From the NCBI GenBank assembly GCA_000310025.1, contig FN649744.1:294204-358203 (forward strand): a stretch of 64,000 nt of DNA, written 5' to 3'. This document shows positions 41,355 through 52,620 of this stretch, piece by piece. The notes below the pieces were generated by a model. The model ran no database searches, was not told the DNA's origin, and saw nothing but the letters and a program-made list of their open reading frames with translations. How positions within the stretch are numbered: the stretch's first letter is position 1; each line of letters opens with the position of its first letter. The position numbers and the translations under genes were made by a program. Origin of the DNA: Ectocarpus siliculosus. Taxonomy: Eukaryota > Sar > Phaeophyceae > Ectocarpales > Ectocarpaceae.

Positions 41355-42214
41355 AGAAAACTGTCGTTGATCTTATTCCTTGTGATCCCGACAATCCAAG
41401 TCTCGTTGCTAAAAAGACTGGAATAGTGCGTGATGTTGTTCACGGCAGTACGATACTGTCGCAAAAATTCTCCAAACGTAGTTCTGTTGGGAACACCGAA
41501 CGCATTCAGCGTTGTCAAGGCGTCTCCACGGTCTTCATGCTTGAAGTGGGACGCGATCAGACGAAGAAGGTGCTTGAAAGCTTCTCCTCCGTTCATACCG
41601 TCGTCCATACGCTGCTTCACCTGTCGTCACGCGGGGCTGTCAGGGGTTGGTCCAGACGCTCCGCCAGTTTGGCGAGCGCTGCGGAAACACACAAAGTCGT
41701 TGGCGTTGTCGAAGGCGGAAAGGTACCAGTTGACCTCCGCCGGGCGGTAGCCACCTGTAAGGTTAGCGTAACCTCCTCTGAGCGCGTGCAGAAGACGAGT
41801 TACCAATTCGACTAACGGGGCGTCTACGGTGGGGGCATGAGCGACGTGATGCATGAATTCACGGAGAGTGACCGTAGGTCTCTCCGAGCTTTCTAACATC
41901 GTCGTCAGCACTGTAGCCGCCTTGGTGACTGGTATCCTGCATGCTTCCGTGAAGGCCTGCTGGTGCATGTGCGCGAAGTTGGACACCGGAATGTCAAGGA
42001 ACAATTCATCCGCCGTTCGGAGGCTGAGGTCCGGCGGTCCTTGCGCCATTTGGCTGTATGACGGTTGGGCCGGGGGCGGTACCACATAACCACCTCTAGC
42101 GATGGACAGTGGTGGTTTCAGCAACAGCCCTTGCTGCTGGTATGGCAGACCGTACTCCGCAGGGCCGGCGTGCTGGGGCTCGGAACCAAGCTTATTCGAG
42201 CCGGTGAGCGCCAT
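41351..42214 (-). pseudogene. gag: Gypsy Gag capsid-like region with an internal stop
   Basis: Helical, low-Cys sequence typical of Ty3/gypsy capsid: FMHHVAHAPTVDAPLVELV, WYLSAFDNANDFVCF, then FKHLLRLIASHF and FGEFLRQYRTAVNNI. An in-frame TGA lies at 41627-41629, in the CpG context GCG-TGA-CGA that points to a CGA-to-TGA change. Both sides continue in the same frame. It leaves frame near 41365 before the zinc-knuckle part. Confidence 0.7.
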
Positions 42215-42630
42215 GTGCTGCGAACCAAATCCCGAAGGACCGGTGAGCGTGTGCTCCGCACCGAACCCCTGTGGGTCGGTGGGAGAGTTTCGCGTCGAAC
42301 CAAATCCTGTAGGATCGGTGAGCGAGGGCTCCGCACCGAACCCCTGTGGGTCGGTGGGAGGGTTTCGCGCCGAACCAAATCCCGTAGGATCGGTGAGCGT
42401 GTGCTCCGCACCGAACCCCTGTGAGTCGGTGGGAGGGTTTCGCGTCGAACCAAATCCCGTAGGATCGGTGAGCGAGGGGCTCTGCCAACCATACCTCGAA
42501 GGGTAAGTGCGAGCATGCTGCCAACCATGCTCATTAGAGCCGGTGAGCTGGGAGGGTTTCGCGTCGAACCAAATCCCGTAGGATCGGTGAGCGAGGGGCT
42601 CTGCGAACCATACCCCGAAGGGTAAGTGCG
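42195..42630 (-). repeat. gag: 75-bp (25-residue) tandem repeat inside gag
   Basis: Units begin at about 42288, 42363, 42438 and 42557 on the plus strand and encode LTDPTGFGSTRNPPTDPQGF-type peptide. One unit boundary near 42555 changes frame. The repeat number probably varies between copies. Confidence 0.8.
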
Positions 42631-43275
42631 AGCCTGCTGCAAACCATGCAGGCTCGCCGGTGAGCTGGGTGAAGATCCAACAGACGAGATTGCATTACCA
42701 TGGGGTACAACTGGGTGTAGTCGTTTTTCGGTAATTTCATGGGAAGGCACAGGCCGCGTTGGAGCGGCCGTTGACCGTGCTAGATCGAGAGCGTCAGATG
42801 GTGGTTTACCAGCTAGGCGCCGTGACCGTCTAACAACAGGCATACTCGTAGTTTGCACGCGTGTGGGCGCAAATGGGAGAGGGGGGGCTGCTGTAGGGGT
42901 ACGATCTTCGTCTACGGCGGGTAAAGATACACTAGATACAGGTTCTACGTCTCTGCCTGCAATTTCATCGGTACTAACAGGGGCAGAAGCATGGTTGCCT
43001 GTCGGAACATATTCGCTGTCTGTGTATTCACGTGATTGTGGACGCGGGTACACAAATGCAGCGTCGCGTGCATCATGCGCGGCACCAGGCGGGGCAGGGT
43101 TGCTTGCAGCAAATGCGCCGCTGGTGGCTTGCGGTGTCTCTCCATCAGTGGATCTCAGGGTATCCGACTGCTGTGAGATCGCAAGTGGCTCTCAAACTTT
43201 GACAGCGAGAGCCATCTCCATCCATCTCCGAAACATTTGTGGTGTTCTCGGAATGCGATAAAGCCGCGGGCAGAG
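42600..43275 (-). pseudogene. gag: Gypsy Gag N-terminal region, after the nested insertion
   Basis: The segment next to the junction encodes LSHSENTTNVSEMDGDGSRC, a third copy of the ~60-residue repeat found at 52621-53494 (compare SNSEHSNVPELDGEGSRSPS). The frame then shifts near 43190, and a Pro/Ala-rich basic stretch (VVRRSRRLAGK) leads to the 75-bp repeats. Continuity of the repeat across the insertion shows that 52621-53494 and 43275 downward are one gene. Confidence 0.7.
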
Positions 43276-44910
43276 TTTTTTTTTCCAAAAACCGTTTTCT
43301 CCAAAAAAAGCGGACAAACCTCGACAAACGCCTATTGTAGACCAACGGGCGCACAGTCCCTGCCAGCACACGCACGCCAAGACAACCACCCCTGCGGCGA
43401 GAGAGCCCCCCACGAGTGACATACCCTCTGCGAGCGGGCTCGGACGCAGTTACCCAAGGGTGCTTGGCTCTGGAGACTCAAGGCTTGGTGCAGGTGTGTG
43501 TGTGTGTGTGCAGCAGCAGCCGTTGTCGGTTGTCGCCTTGCTGTGACAGTTCGGACTCTCCTTGCGCATGGCGTTGAGTTGTGTAAGGAATAGGGCGGCG
43601 CCTCATGTGAACGAAGGTGGCGGTGTGTTAGTCATACTCCGTGTTCGGTTGGGGTTTCGGCGTGTCAGGCTTCCGCGTGCAGTCTCCTCTTGCGGTGCCG
43701 ATAAGAAGTAACAAGCGGCGCGATTAATAAGCGGCGCGATTGCTGCTGCTGTGCGCTGTGCCGATCACCACACACACGCGACCGCGCGATGCACACACAG
43801 CGCGCCACTGAAGAGCAGTGTGCGAATCCTTGGGCTCGTGAGGTAAGCAGTCGGGGGCGTGCGCTCTCGTGTGGTTAAGAACGTCAGCATTCAGTCCACA
43901 GCAAAGATATGTGTGTGTGTGTGTGGTGGTGGGTTCGGGCGTGCACGCGCCTGTGGTTGTTGGCTACTTCGATTTTCGAGGGCCTACGTATACTGCAGCC
44001 GAAGCACAGGCGTCTCTAACCACCCTGCTGTAGTCGGTGACATAGCCGGTGGTATGGCGCTATCGACCTTGTCACATACATGTCGTACAATGGTATGACA
44101 TGTATGAGACAAGGTTCTTGACGCGGCCCCACCAATGCCGCACGAGGCCATGAGGGCTACGAACGAATGTACACCCTATGGAGTAGCGGTTTCGTTGATT
44201 CTGCACGAACCGTGTAGTACACCCGCTAACCAAACATGACCAGGCGACCGTGTGTGTACGCTGTCGCTATCCGAAATCCTTTTTGCGCATAACTCCAACG
44301 GGAAACAGGACACGTCGCGATACAGCAGCAGTAGTATTGAGGGGGCCCGCTGCCGAGGGGATTCAAAATAGAAGATAGTTCGCCGAATGCCATCATCCCA
44401 ATCCCGGGCCTACGTAGGTGATTTAGGATGTTAAGTTTCCGTGTTGGTGCTTGGCCAGCGTAATGCTGTTTCTGTGATGAGCCTAACCCTAGCCCGAGGG
44501 TGGGTACGGCATGCATGCATACGCAAAGACAATCAGTCACACGCACATCCAACACTAATCTGAGAAACACTCGGGAAGTTTAAGAAAGATCCCCCTATTG
44601 CAGGACCCGTTGTCTGGTGCTGTGCGAACCCTTCAAGCAAGAGGTGCAATATGTACATGTTGCTGCTGTGCACTCCAAATTGGGCCGGGGGGGGGGGAAG
44701 GCGCCACTCGCCGAAATGTCGCGTGTCTTTCAGGCGGCACGGGTCCTTAGTAGGACACTCTCCTGACGAAATATTAGCGTCATTGCGTCGTTACTAACCC
44801 TATCATCAAGCTTTTGCGCGAATTTCCCTTCTTTCTCGCGTGACGTCAAGATTCGTAACTACGGTAGCCGACGTAAATTTTTTACGCCCTTTTCCGCTGT
44901 CCCTCGCAGG
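43276..44910. other. Non-coding left part of the Harbinger insertion
   Basis: No gene seen. It contains GT/CA-rich tracts (43497-43511, 43907-43926) and a perfect-looking hairpin at about 44050-44110: GTCACATACATGTCGTAC and GTATGACATGTATGAGAC flank a short centre. Confidence 0.5.
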
Positions 44911-46717
44911 ATGCCGTTCACCGGGTCCGACAAAGCGGCGCTGCTTTTGCTCGCGTCCCTGATGTTTATAGACGACGATGACGACGACTTTGAGACACCT
45001 CTCGTGCAAGCCCTTGGAACCGCCGGGTATGATGAGGTCGCCGACTTCCTCGACGGCAGCGCCAGGGACGGCACGACCAGACCGCATGCAAAGCGGTACT
45101 GGGAGCGCACGGGACGATACCTGAGCAGCGCCCAATTCAGAAGTGCCTTTCGGTGCAGGTATGTCGCTGGCCCGAAAGCTAGGGCTGACAGTATATGCGG
45201 CGGTGTCCCTAGGACCACAAGGCTGTTCACCAGTTTAGGCTGAGCACCTCCGCCTCTCCTAAACGTAGATTTTGTGCCTTCCGTTCGTGTCGACCCTTCG
45301 TCAGTGTACATTTGCATGAAGGGGTAAGAAATGCGAGAGCCGTCACGCGCAATGAGCCTGCATGGGATTGATATTTTTTATTTGCGAGCGCGCGTGACCG
45401 CTGTCCCTCCAGTCCTGTCTCAGTCGCCCCAAAGAAGCCCCAGCCCCAAACAAACGTATACCTCTTTCACGCCCACAGCGTACACACTCTATGCTTTGTA
45501 GTTAACCCTGGTGCTTAGCAGCTGGTTAGGTTAAGCACAGCAAAGCCGATAAAAGGTGCCCGCGATCTAAACTGACTCTTGTCTCCGTGGAAAAACCAGG
45601 AAGACGACCTTCGCGACACTGGTGAGGAAGCTATACGGAACGACGGACTTTTGCAGGAGGGGGGCTCGTGGACCGTTCTTCGATCCCTGCGAAAGGGTTG
45701 CGGTCTTTTTGTGGCGCCTGGGTCACAATACGGATGTGAGGGGGGCTTCGATCATGTTTGGGCTGTCAGAGGGGGCGATCTCCTACTGCACGCTCGAGGT
45801 GGCTAAACTCATCGAAGAAAAGCTTCGTCGGAAGCATGTCGCTTGGCCCAGCCCAGCGGCTAAGCGTGAGATTTCCACTGAGTGGGAGCTGGAGAAGGGT
45901 CTCAGGTGTGTACGACCCGGGGTTACTAGTATCGCCTAAACCCATCCAATCGGTGTTAGTTGCCCGAGTTTAACGCAGTTCAGTGTCGACCTGTGTGCGG
46001 GTCGGACTTGGCGTGTAGATCGAAGGACGATGAACGGGCCCTTATGGTCCGTGCGTTGTTGTTCCAAGCGTTGGCGCGTTAAGTTACAAAGCCCTGAGCT
46101 CTGACCCTTTCCCATTGTTGTAGCCTTTACACTTACCATCGCCGATGGCGCGCGCATATATAGACTATGGATATGGGTACAGGGGTTAGGGGAGCGCTGA
46201 TTGTGAAGACGGCGGTGGGATCATCACCCTGGCCAATGTATAACATCGGAGGGATAGGAGTGTATCTTGCGTACGCTCCATGGAGGACGGATGTTGAGCC
46301 TCTCCGGTGTGCTCTGGGACCTCTTGGCGCGAGTACGAGTTTTCACCCACGTATAACCCGTGACACTGTTCTCTTGCCCAATATCTGCGTTTGCATATTC
46401 GCGCGCCCTAATGACTACCACCCTCGCGCCCGATCTTGCACGTTCGGACCTGTGCCCCATGCAGGAACGTCATCGGAGCTATAGACGGGACCCACATCAA
46501 GGTGTCGCCCCCCGAGGCCCTGGCGAGGGCTTACTACAACTACAAGCACTTCTACTCCATATCCCTCCTCACGATCGTGGACAACGAGGGTCTGTTCCGC
46601 TGGTTCTGTTCCGGCGCGCCAGGCACTTCATCAGCATTCGGAACGCACAAAGGCTCCAACCATGACCAAGCAGCACATACCAAGTCCTTTCCTTCGATGC
46701 AAAATATAACATCTTGA
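44911..46717 (+). pseudogene. PIF/Harbinger transposase, truncated
   Basis: Three exons with matching phases: 44911-45158 (donor GCAG/GTATGT), 45600-45905 (acceptor CCAG, donor TCAG/GTGTGT) and 46465 onward (acceptor TGCAG). Exon 2 has the helix-turn-helix-like region ERVAVFLWRLGHN and FGLSEGAISY. Exon 3 has the hallmark NVIGAIDGTHIKV with the first catalytic Asp, then YYNYKHFYSI and FRWFCSGAPGT. The rest of the DDE domain (second Asp and Glu) is missing. The frame runs on in unrelated sequence to a stop at 46717, followed by repeats. It cannot be an active nuclease. Confidence 0.85.
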
Positions 46718-47999
46718 GCAGCAAAGATGGAACTATGTCCCCTAACCCAGCACACGAAAAAGCCATAGGGACATCACAATCGTTGCCCTTACAGCGGTCA
46801 TCATCGTCTAATCGCCCCCACTCCGTGAGCAGTGGACAAAGTAACGACGAAACAAGAATAGACATTAGGACGACGTCGGCGCGAAACAGGAAAATACAGT
46901 AGTGCTACAAGGAAGCCGGCTACCTCCCCGCCAAGTCCAGGCTGCTTATGCACCGAGCGCCAACACAAACAAACCAACCCCAACCACCACGCTAGCCGAC
47001 CAACGACAGGCATCTCCATCCTGAGCTTCGCCTGGTCACCCATAGTAGAATGACACGCTGCGACCGCCCAACGTCCCAGAAAACCAAAAGAAATAAACTA
47101 ACCCCGATCGTATGAGAAATTTGCGACAATAGATGAACAAAGACCTTAGACATCCCTACTCCGTCCGTCGCTCGGCCTTCCCCGTGGGCGACATGGCACG
47201 CTACGTTCCCCCGAAAAATAGTCAGTCCCACCACAAACATGAAAGATAGCCGGAAGCAAGCGGATAATACAAGACACAATCAAGTCGTCCCCACCCAAAA
47301 CAAGGAAATTAGCCGAAAGCAAGCGGATAACACAAGACACAATCAAGTCGTCCCCACCCAAAACAAGGAAATTAGCCGAAAGCGAGCGGATAACACAAAA
47401 AAACAATTGAGCAAACCAAAGACAATAAGTCCCCATGCGAAACAAGGAAGTTAACAGAAAGCAAGCGGATAACACAAGACACAATCAAGTCGTCCCCACC
47501 CAAAACAAGGAAATTAGCCGAAAGCAAGTGGATAATACAAGACACAATCAAGTCGTCCCCACCCAAAACAAGGAAATTAGCCGAAAGCAAGCGGAAAAGA
47601 CGAAAAACAATCGAGCAAACCAAAGACAATAAGTCCCCATGCGAAACAAGGAAGTTAACAGAAAGCAAGCGGATAACACAAGACACAATCAAGTCGTCCC
47701 CACCCAACACAAGGAAATTAGCAGAAAGCAAGCGGAAAAGACGAAAAACAATCGAGAAAACCAAAGACGTCGCGGCTACGCGGGCTTGGGCGAGGGATCA
47801 GTGTTCGGCGACAAGGTATTTTCGCGGAACCGCTGATTTCACGCCTGGTATTGGCGCCGATGCGCGACCCTACCCTGCAGACACGGCCCCAACCACACTT
47901 CTAGTCCAAGCACGCGGCAAGGAGGGGGGAGGCGTTGGGAAGCTAAAGTAAACCTAAACCCCCCTGGGACCAAACACGCCCCCCCCCCCCATTAGCTTC
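46718..47999. other. Repeat-filled spacer between the Harbinger genes
   Basis: No gene. A 62-63-bp tandem array occupies most of 47249-47765. Confidence 0.7.
47249..47765. repeat. 62-63-bp tandem repeat, about seven units plus variants
   Basis: Units read GAAAGCAAGCGGATAACACA, AGACACAATCAAGTCGTCCC and CACCCAAAACAAGGAAATTA. Two interspersed variant units carry CAATAAGTCCCCATGCGAAA. On the opposite strand the units encode hydrophobic peptide repeats (LSANFLVLGGDDLIVSCVI), which I regard as a by-product. Confidence 0.85.
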
Positions 48000-49275
48000 C
48001 TAAGTTAGGCTGAAGTACCTCTGTGCGGCCGCCGCCACCATTGCTTTGGTGACACCTTCTGTACCAGCCTTCTCCGACGCTACCGCTTGCTGCCACTGCT
48101 TTTCTGCCTCCTTCTTCTCGTCCAGCGCAAGCTTCCGTTTCTCAATCTCCAGCTCTGCGGCACGGTCCGCGACGCCCGAGCTCGCTCCCCCGCCCCCACC
48201 CTGGCCTCCGCCCCCGCACAAGACCTTCTCGACTACACCCGCGAACCGCGAGAAATTATGTTCGCGCTGCTTGGCCGCCTTCTGGTTCATCTTACCCAAG
48301 ACGTGCAGAGTGTCTTGGGGGGAGAACTTTTTCGACTTCCTCCTCGATTTACTCCGGCCGCCTCCGTCGCGCGAGGAAGCGTCGGAGTCGGACTCGGAGT
48401 CGGAAGACTCGTCCCCCCCGCTCTGCCCCCCCCCGCTCTGCCCTTCACCCGCCGGTGACAGGGAAACGTCGGTGACCTGCTCTTCCTCTTCGGAGGAGCA
48501 ACCCTCGTCACCACCACCGTCGACATTGGCGTCCGCCCTCGCTTTTCCTCTGCCCTTCCCCGTGCCCTTCCCACCACCCCTCTCCTTCTTCTTGCCACCC
48601 CCCGCGCTCGCCTCGCCTGTAAGGTCCACCGGCGCACCGACGAGGCGGCTACCGCCGCCGCTACCGCCGTCACCGCTCCCGGTCACCTTCTGCTTCTTCT
48701 TCTCGCCCTTCTTCCTGTTCTTGCCACCCCCGGCGCTTGCGTCGCCCGTGAGGTCCACGGGCGCACCGACCCCGCTGCTTCCTCCGCCACCGCCGCCGTC
48801 ACGGCTCTTGCTCTTCTTCTTCTTCCTCTCCCCCCCGCCCTCGCCGTCAAGGTTCAGGGCCTTGCCGCCGCCGCTGCTGGCGATCCTCGTCCTCTTCGTT
48901 CCGCCGCCCTCGAAAGCGCCGCCTAAGTCAAAGCCCTCGTTCAGGACTTGCTTCGTGTTGACGGCCGGGTTGGCGTTCAACGCATCCATCCGGAGCGAGG
49001 TGAGGAACCTCGGTCTCTTGGCCTCCTTCCCCCCGCTCGCGCCAGTGCTTTTGCTCTCCTCCCGCCGTGCTTTCTTGTCGGCGTCGACCTGCCCTTTCCA
49101 CCACTTCATCAGTGTCTTCATCCGCCGTTTGCCGAAACGCCTGCGGACCTGCGACCCGTTCATAGAGCTCATGTATGAGCTATCCTTCTCAAGCCTGGTC
49201 ACGACGTGCTTGGCGATCTCGTTGTACCACACAACCACGCCGTATTGGTTGTTGAAGGAAAACCTCTTGTTCTGC
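48000..49275 (-). CDS. Myb/SANT-like protein of the Harbinger element, last exon
   Basis: Begins after an acceptor near 49276 with NKRFSFNNQYGVVVWYNEIA and continues through SQVRRRFGKRRMKTLMKWWK, a basic helical domain like the Myb/SANT or trihelix DNA-binding proteins that accompany Harbinger transposases. A long low-complexity region rich in Gly, Lys, Ser and Glu follows, with two APVDLTG repeats. A C-terminal coiled-coil-like stretch (LEIEKRKLALDEKKEAEKQW) leads to the stop at 48000. An upstream exon with FREKKNIFETIIKLGGGK lies near 49680-49755. Partner protein for transposase import or DNA binding is the usual role in the family. Confidence 0.65.
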
Positions 49276-49669
49276 TCGGTTTGACGGTAGGGCGGTAGAG
49301 AGAGGACGGGGGAGGGTGCCCTAGTCAGCTCGAGACTCTTAGAGTTACTATAAACGAATCTACCGGTTTTCCCGGAGGGTCTTCTGCTGGCCTACTATTC
49401 TGGAAAGGAGGACCGAGACTACGCCCATGCATCGATGCATAGCTAAACTTATGCTGTCGTACGTGGGTGCTCCAGGGTGAACCTGTACTACCAAACGCCC
49501 TGAAAACTTAATACTTCGCGATCTCGCCTGACATCGGGAAGCCAGCGTTTGTGCTACATCAGCTAAAGCATTGCCCAAGTCGACCTGCTTCCTGTTTGCC
49601 AGCATGAAGCGTTGGCAACAGGCCAACCCTAGCACTAGACTAACCCTTACCAATTATATGCACCCACCA

Positions 49670-49760
49670 TCATGAACTTCCCTCCACCCAGTTTGATGAT
49701 GGTCTCGAAGATATTTTTCTTCTCGCGGAAGTCGTACAGCATTTTGCTCTGCGCGGCGCG
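49670..49760 (-). CDS. Probable upstream exon of the Myb/SANT-like gene
   Basis: Encodes KMLYDFREKKNIFETIIKLG on the minus strand after an acceptor-like CGCGCAG. It matches the start of a Myb/SANT-type domain and joins in sense to the 49275 exon. The exon limits are approximate. Confidence 0.4.
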
Positions 49761-49899
49761 GAGGGACGTCGGCGGGGTAAGAAACAGGGTTTAATCATTT
49801 CAGTACGCGGGACGCAAATAGTAAAATGCAACATCGAACTCCTGGTCGACCCTTCCCCAAACCTAACCCCGGAGACAAGGTTGCCAGAGTAAATTATCA

Positions 49900-51585
49900 A
49901 CCAACGGTAAAACCATCAAGCCGATGGATCGGGAGCGTGGATCCGAAGACTACTATGTGGGCACGCGAGAGGGGGGGGGCATAGGCGGGGGTGAGACCTC
50001 TAACCCTTCGTATATTTGCGCCGCGCAGCAATGGGCACAAGAAACACATTTGTTCGAATCCAGTGTTGCTTTTATAGGCCCGACTGTAGGCTACAAAAAC
50101 TCGCAACCAACGAATACCAGGCAAGGCAGACAGTACATAGCACGACGGGATAACCAGCACGTGCCCGGCAGCACCACCGGCGATGTGGAGGTGTCCCGAG
50201 TTCAACCCACTTAAGTCTCTACGTACGTCGACACAACCCCGACAGTCTAACTGAGAAAGCTCTACATGCAGCATGCTAAGCCTACCCCTACGTAAAAACT
50301 CGCGACTCGAGGTTTGTGTCGTCGCGAGCGAGCATTCTATACTGGTGCGGCCAGAAAGCCGTTAAACCCCATATATTCAAGCGGCAGGAGAGAGATGCAA
50401 CAGTGGAACACAGCGGGTGTGTGTGTAGACTTAAATTTGGATAAAAACGCCTCAATCACACGCCACATGAACGCTGACCAACATAGATGGCAGAGCACCC
50501 ATAAATCGGGCAATTCTTTTGTAAGACACGGAAGAACTTCCAACAATTATCTATGTTTAGAGGGGTAGAGCCGGGTAGATGCCTGACTCCCACCAATCAC
50601 CCGTCGAGTTTGTAAGACATTTTGTAAGACAGAGACAGATGATTGGGCGATGGGCACGACGCTCTCGGCAGAATCACTGAAATCCTCTCGCACAGCAGCA
50701 CCATACACATCACGTAGACAACGTACGATACAACCAGCACAGCAGTATACGGACTGCTGTAGGCCAAGGGCAGCCAAAGGCATACATCATGGGAGGCGTT
50801 GGGTGGGACTCTTGCGGCCCGTTGCCTGCTGTCGGCAGCACAAGCGAGTGACGACGCAAGTCAACCCGCGGTCCGTCTGCATCACCCTCAACCTACCGAT
50901 CTTTGGAGCTTCCCGCACAGACGTATCCCCACAACAGAGAAAACGAGGCCTAGACACTGCTGTAGGCCAAGGCCGGCCAAAGGCACACATCATGGCTGGC
51001 GTCGGAAGCTATTTTTAGACCCCGAGGCCTACTGCTAGCAGCGTAAGCGAGGGAACATGCGAGTGCACACAAGTGAGATCTTTGTCTGCTGTCTCTCGTC
51101 TGCCGGCCGATCTTTGCTTCCACAACAGATGCACCCCAGAAACAGAAACAAGTGAGACGTACACAGCGCTGTAAGCCATGGGCGGCCAAATACGCACGTC
51201 GTGGGAGGGGTCGGGCCCAATTTTTCGAGCCTGTTGCCCTCTGCTATAGTAGCGAAAGCGAAGAAAGCAAGTGCGCACCCATGCACAGCAGCAGCAGCAG
51301 CGCCGCAGCAACAGCAAGCAGCAGCAGCAGCAGCAGCACTGCTGCCGCTGAGCTGATGATGATGAGAGCTAAACAGCTCTCCCATTCATCCCCTGGCTGA
51401 CTGGTGGTATCGGGTGAGGTGTGAGCGTGCGCACTGGTGACCTACGTGGTGGCGTAGGCTCCATCCATATCTATCTACGCTTGCTGTGATGTCTCTCTCC
51501 GACCCTTCTTTTCGCGCTTCGCGCGAAATAATTTAATTTTTTTCGTTGGACCCCTATGTATGGGATCGGAGCCACATAGATACAA
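49900..51585. other. Unassigned DNA within the Harbinger insertion
   Basis: No gene recognised. It contains a ~205-bp tandem repeat at 50753-51290 and a CAG microsatellite at 51285-51345. Confidence 0.5.
50753..51290. repeat. About 205-bp tandem repeat, three degenerate units
   Basis: Units start near 50753, 50955 and 51168 with CTG(C)TGTAGGCCAAGG-CGG-CCAAA-GCA-A-ATCATGG-type sequence. They continue with the shared AGCG(T)AAGCGAG, GTGCA-ACAAGT and TGCCGGCCGATCTTTG-like segments. Confidence 0.7.
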
Positions 51586-51599
51586 TTACAAGCCTATCC

Positions 51600-52482
51600 C
51601 TCGCAATTCCAACCACCTACAATAGCGGCAGCGTAGAACAGAAGTGCATGTACATAACCTGCAGCAAGATCGCAAAAAAATAACGGCACCTCTCCAGAAT
51701 AATTCCGTCATGTTCCAATGTTCTCCCGCTCTCACCGTGTTCTGTTTGTCGAACCCGTCCGGCACAGCACGGCTCTCGTCCTCGTCCTCGTCCTCGTCCT
51801 CCTCGTCTTCTTCTTCTTCTTCTTCCTCCTCCTCCTCCTCCTCCTCCTCCTCCTCCTCCTCCTCCTTCCTCCTCCTCGGCGCCGCGGCCAACGTCGTCAT
51901 CGTCGTCGCCGTCGCCGCACCCGCCGCCGCCGCACCCGCTGCTGCTGCTGCTGTTGTTGTCGTCGCTCTCTGGCATATCCATCGCTCGCCGCTGAAGCTC
52001 TTCACGCCTCTCCTTCGCTGAAGGTTGACGCCCTGACGCCGTGTGACTAGGTGTTGGCGGCGTGCCTTCGTGCATCGACCTATAGTCACGTCGCGTCTTC
52101 CCCCTAGAACTCGCCCTCGCCGGCGAAGAGACAGGCTGCGCTGTGAGTCCTCCAGACTCCGCACGAGCAGCGGGAGGCGCCTCAGCTTGCGCTAGGTCTG
52201 CCAACGCCTCTGCAGCATTAGCCGTGGCAGAGGCAGGGTATGTGGCACCATCAGCGGCAGCATCCTCCTTCGCTGAGCTCCGCGTGTTACGCGGCGGGAG
52301 GGAGAGGCCGCGCCTCGCGTGCGTTGCGAGGGTGCTGTTTTTGAATTTTTTTTCGCTGCTTGTTGCGGACCGCGGCCGCTGCTGCGGGTAGCCCTGGTGC
52401 CGACCACAGGGCGACCTGAACGGCCTGAGGGTGCCGCGGTCTCCCCCCCTGCTTTATGCGCTCCTCTTGTTGTGGGTGCCAT
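51600..52482 (-). CDS. Possible N-terminal exons of the Myb/SANT-like gene (low complexity)
   Basis: An ATG near 52482 opens MAPTTRGAHKAGGETAAPSG. A second frame continues with Ala/Pro-rich and SAKERREELQRRAMDMPESD sequence, then Asp, Gly and a long Glu run encoded by the TCC/TTC microsatellite at 51774-51867. At least one frame change or intron is needed. Strand and position suit a 5' part of the 49275-48000 gene. Evidence is weak. Confidence 0.3.
51774..51867. repeat. (TCC/TTC)n and (GTCCTC)n microsatellite
   Basis: Pyrimidine-rich simple repeat, about 94 bp. Confidence 0.95.
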
Positions 52483-52620
52483 GATGCTCAAAGTGGAGTG
52501 CGCCCCGCACACCCGGGGCGCGAAACGAGCATTCAAAAATGACCACCCCCCCATGGTGGCTGTATTTTGGCGTTTTGGTTTTTCGGTTTTTGGAATTTTT
52601 AAAAATTATATATAAAGAAG

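Larger units (their letters stand above)
43276..52618. mobile_element. Nested PIF/Harbinger-type DNA transposon in gypsy gag
   Basis: Limits are set by interruption of the gag repeat: gag stops matching at 43275 and resumes at about 52619. Inside are a truncated Harbinger transposase on the plus strand and a Myb/SANT-like gene on the minus strand, the two-gene set of this superfamily. Left and right ends share only a 12-bp inverted TTCCAAAAACCG at slightly different distances from the ends. I could not define clean terminal repeats or a 3-bp target duplication. Tandem repeats fill much of the interior, so internal rearrangement is likely. Confidence 0.7.

Noticed and set aside
43276-43330. 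Clean terminal inverted repeat for the Harbinger insertion
   Set aside because: Only a 12-bp TTCCAAAAACCG is shared, at unequal distance from the ends, and no 3-bp target duplication could be confirmed.
47372-47764. Minus-strand frame with repeated LSANFLVLGGDDLIVSC peptide
   Set aside because: A consequence of a tandem repeat whose unit keeps frame. No start context or family similarity.
48046-49284. 412-codon plus-strand frame rich in Pro and Ser
   Set aside because: It is the antisense shadow of the minus-strand Myb/SANT-like exon. Only the minus strand shows domain motifs.
51644-52050. Plus-strand frames of poly-Ser and poly-Leu
   Set aside because: Produced by the TCC/TTC microsatellite and antisense to the low-complexity minus-strand frame.
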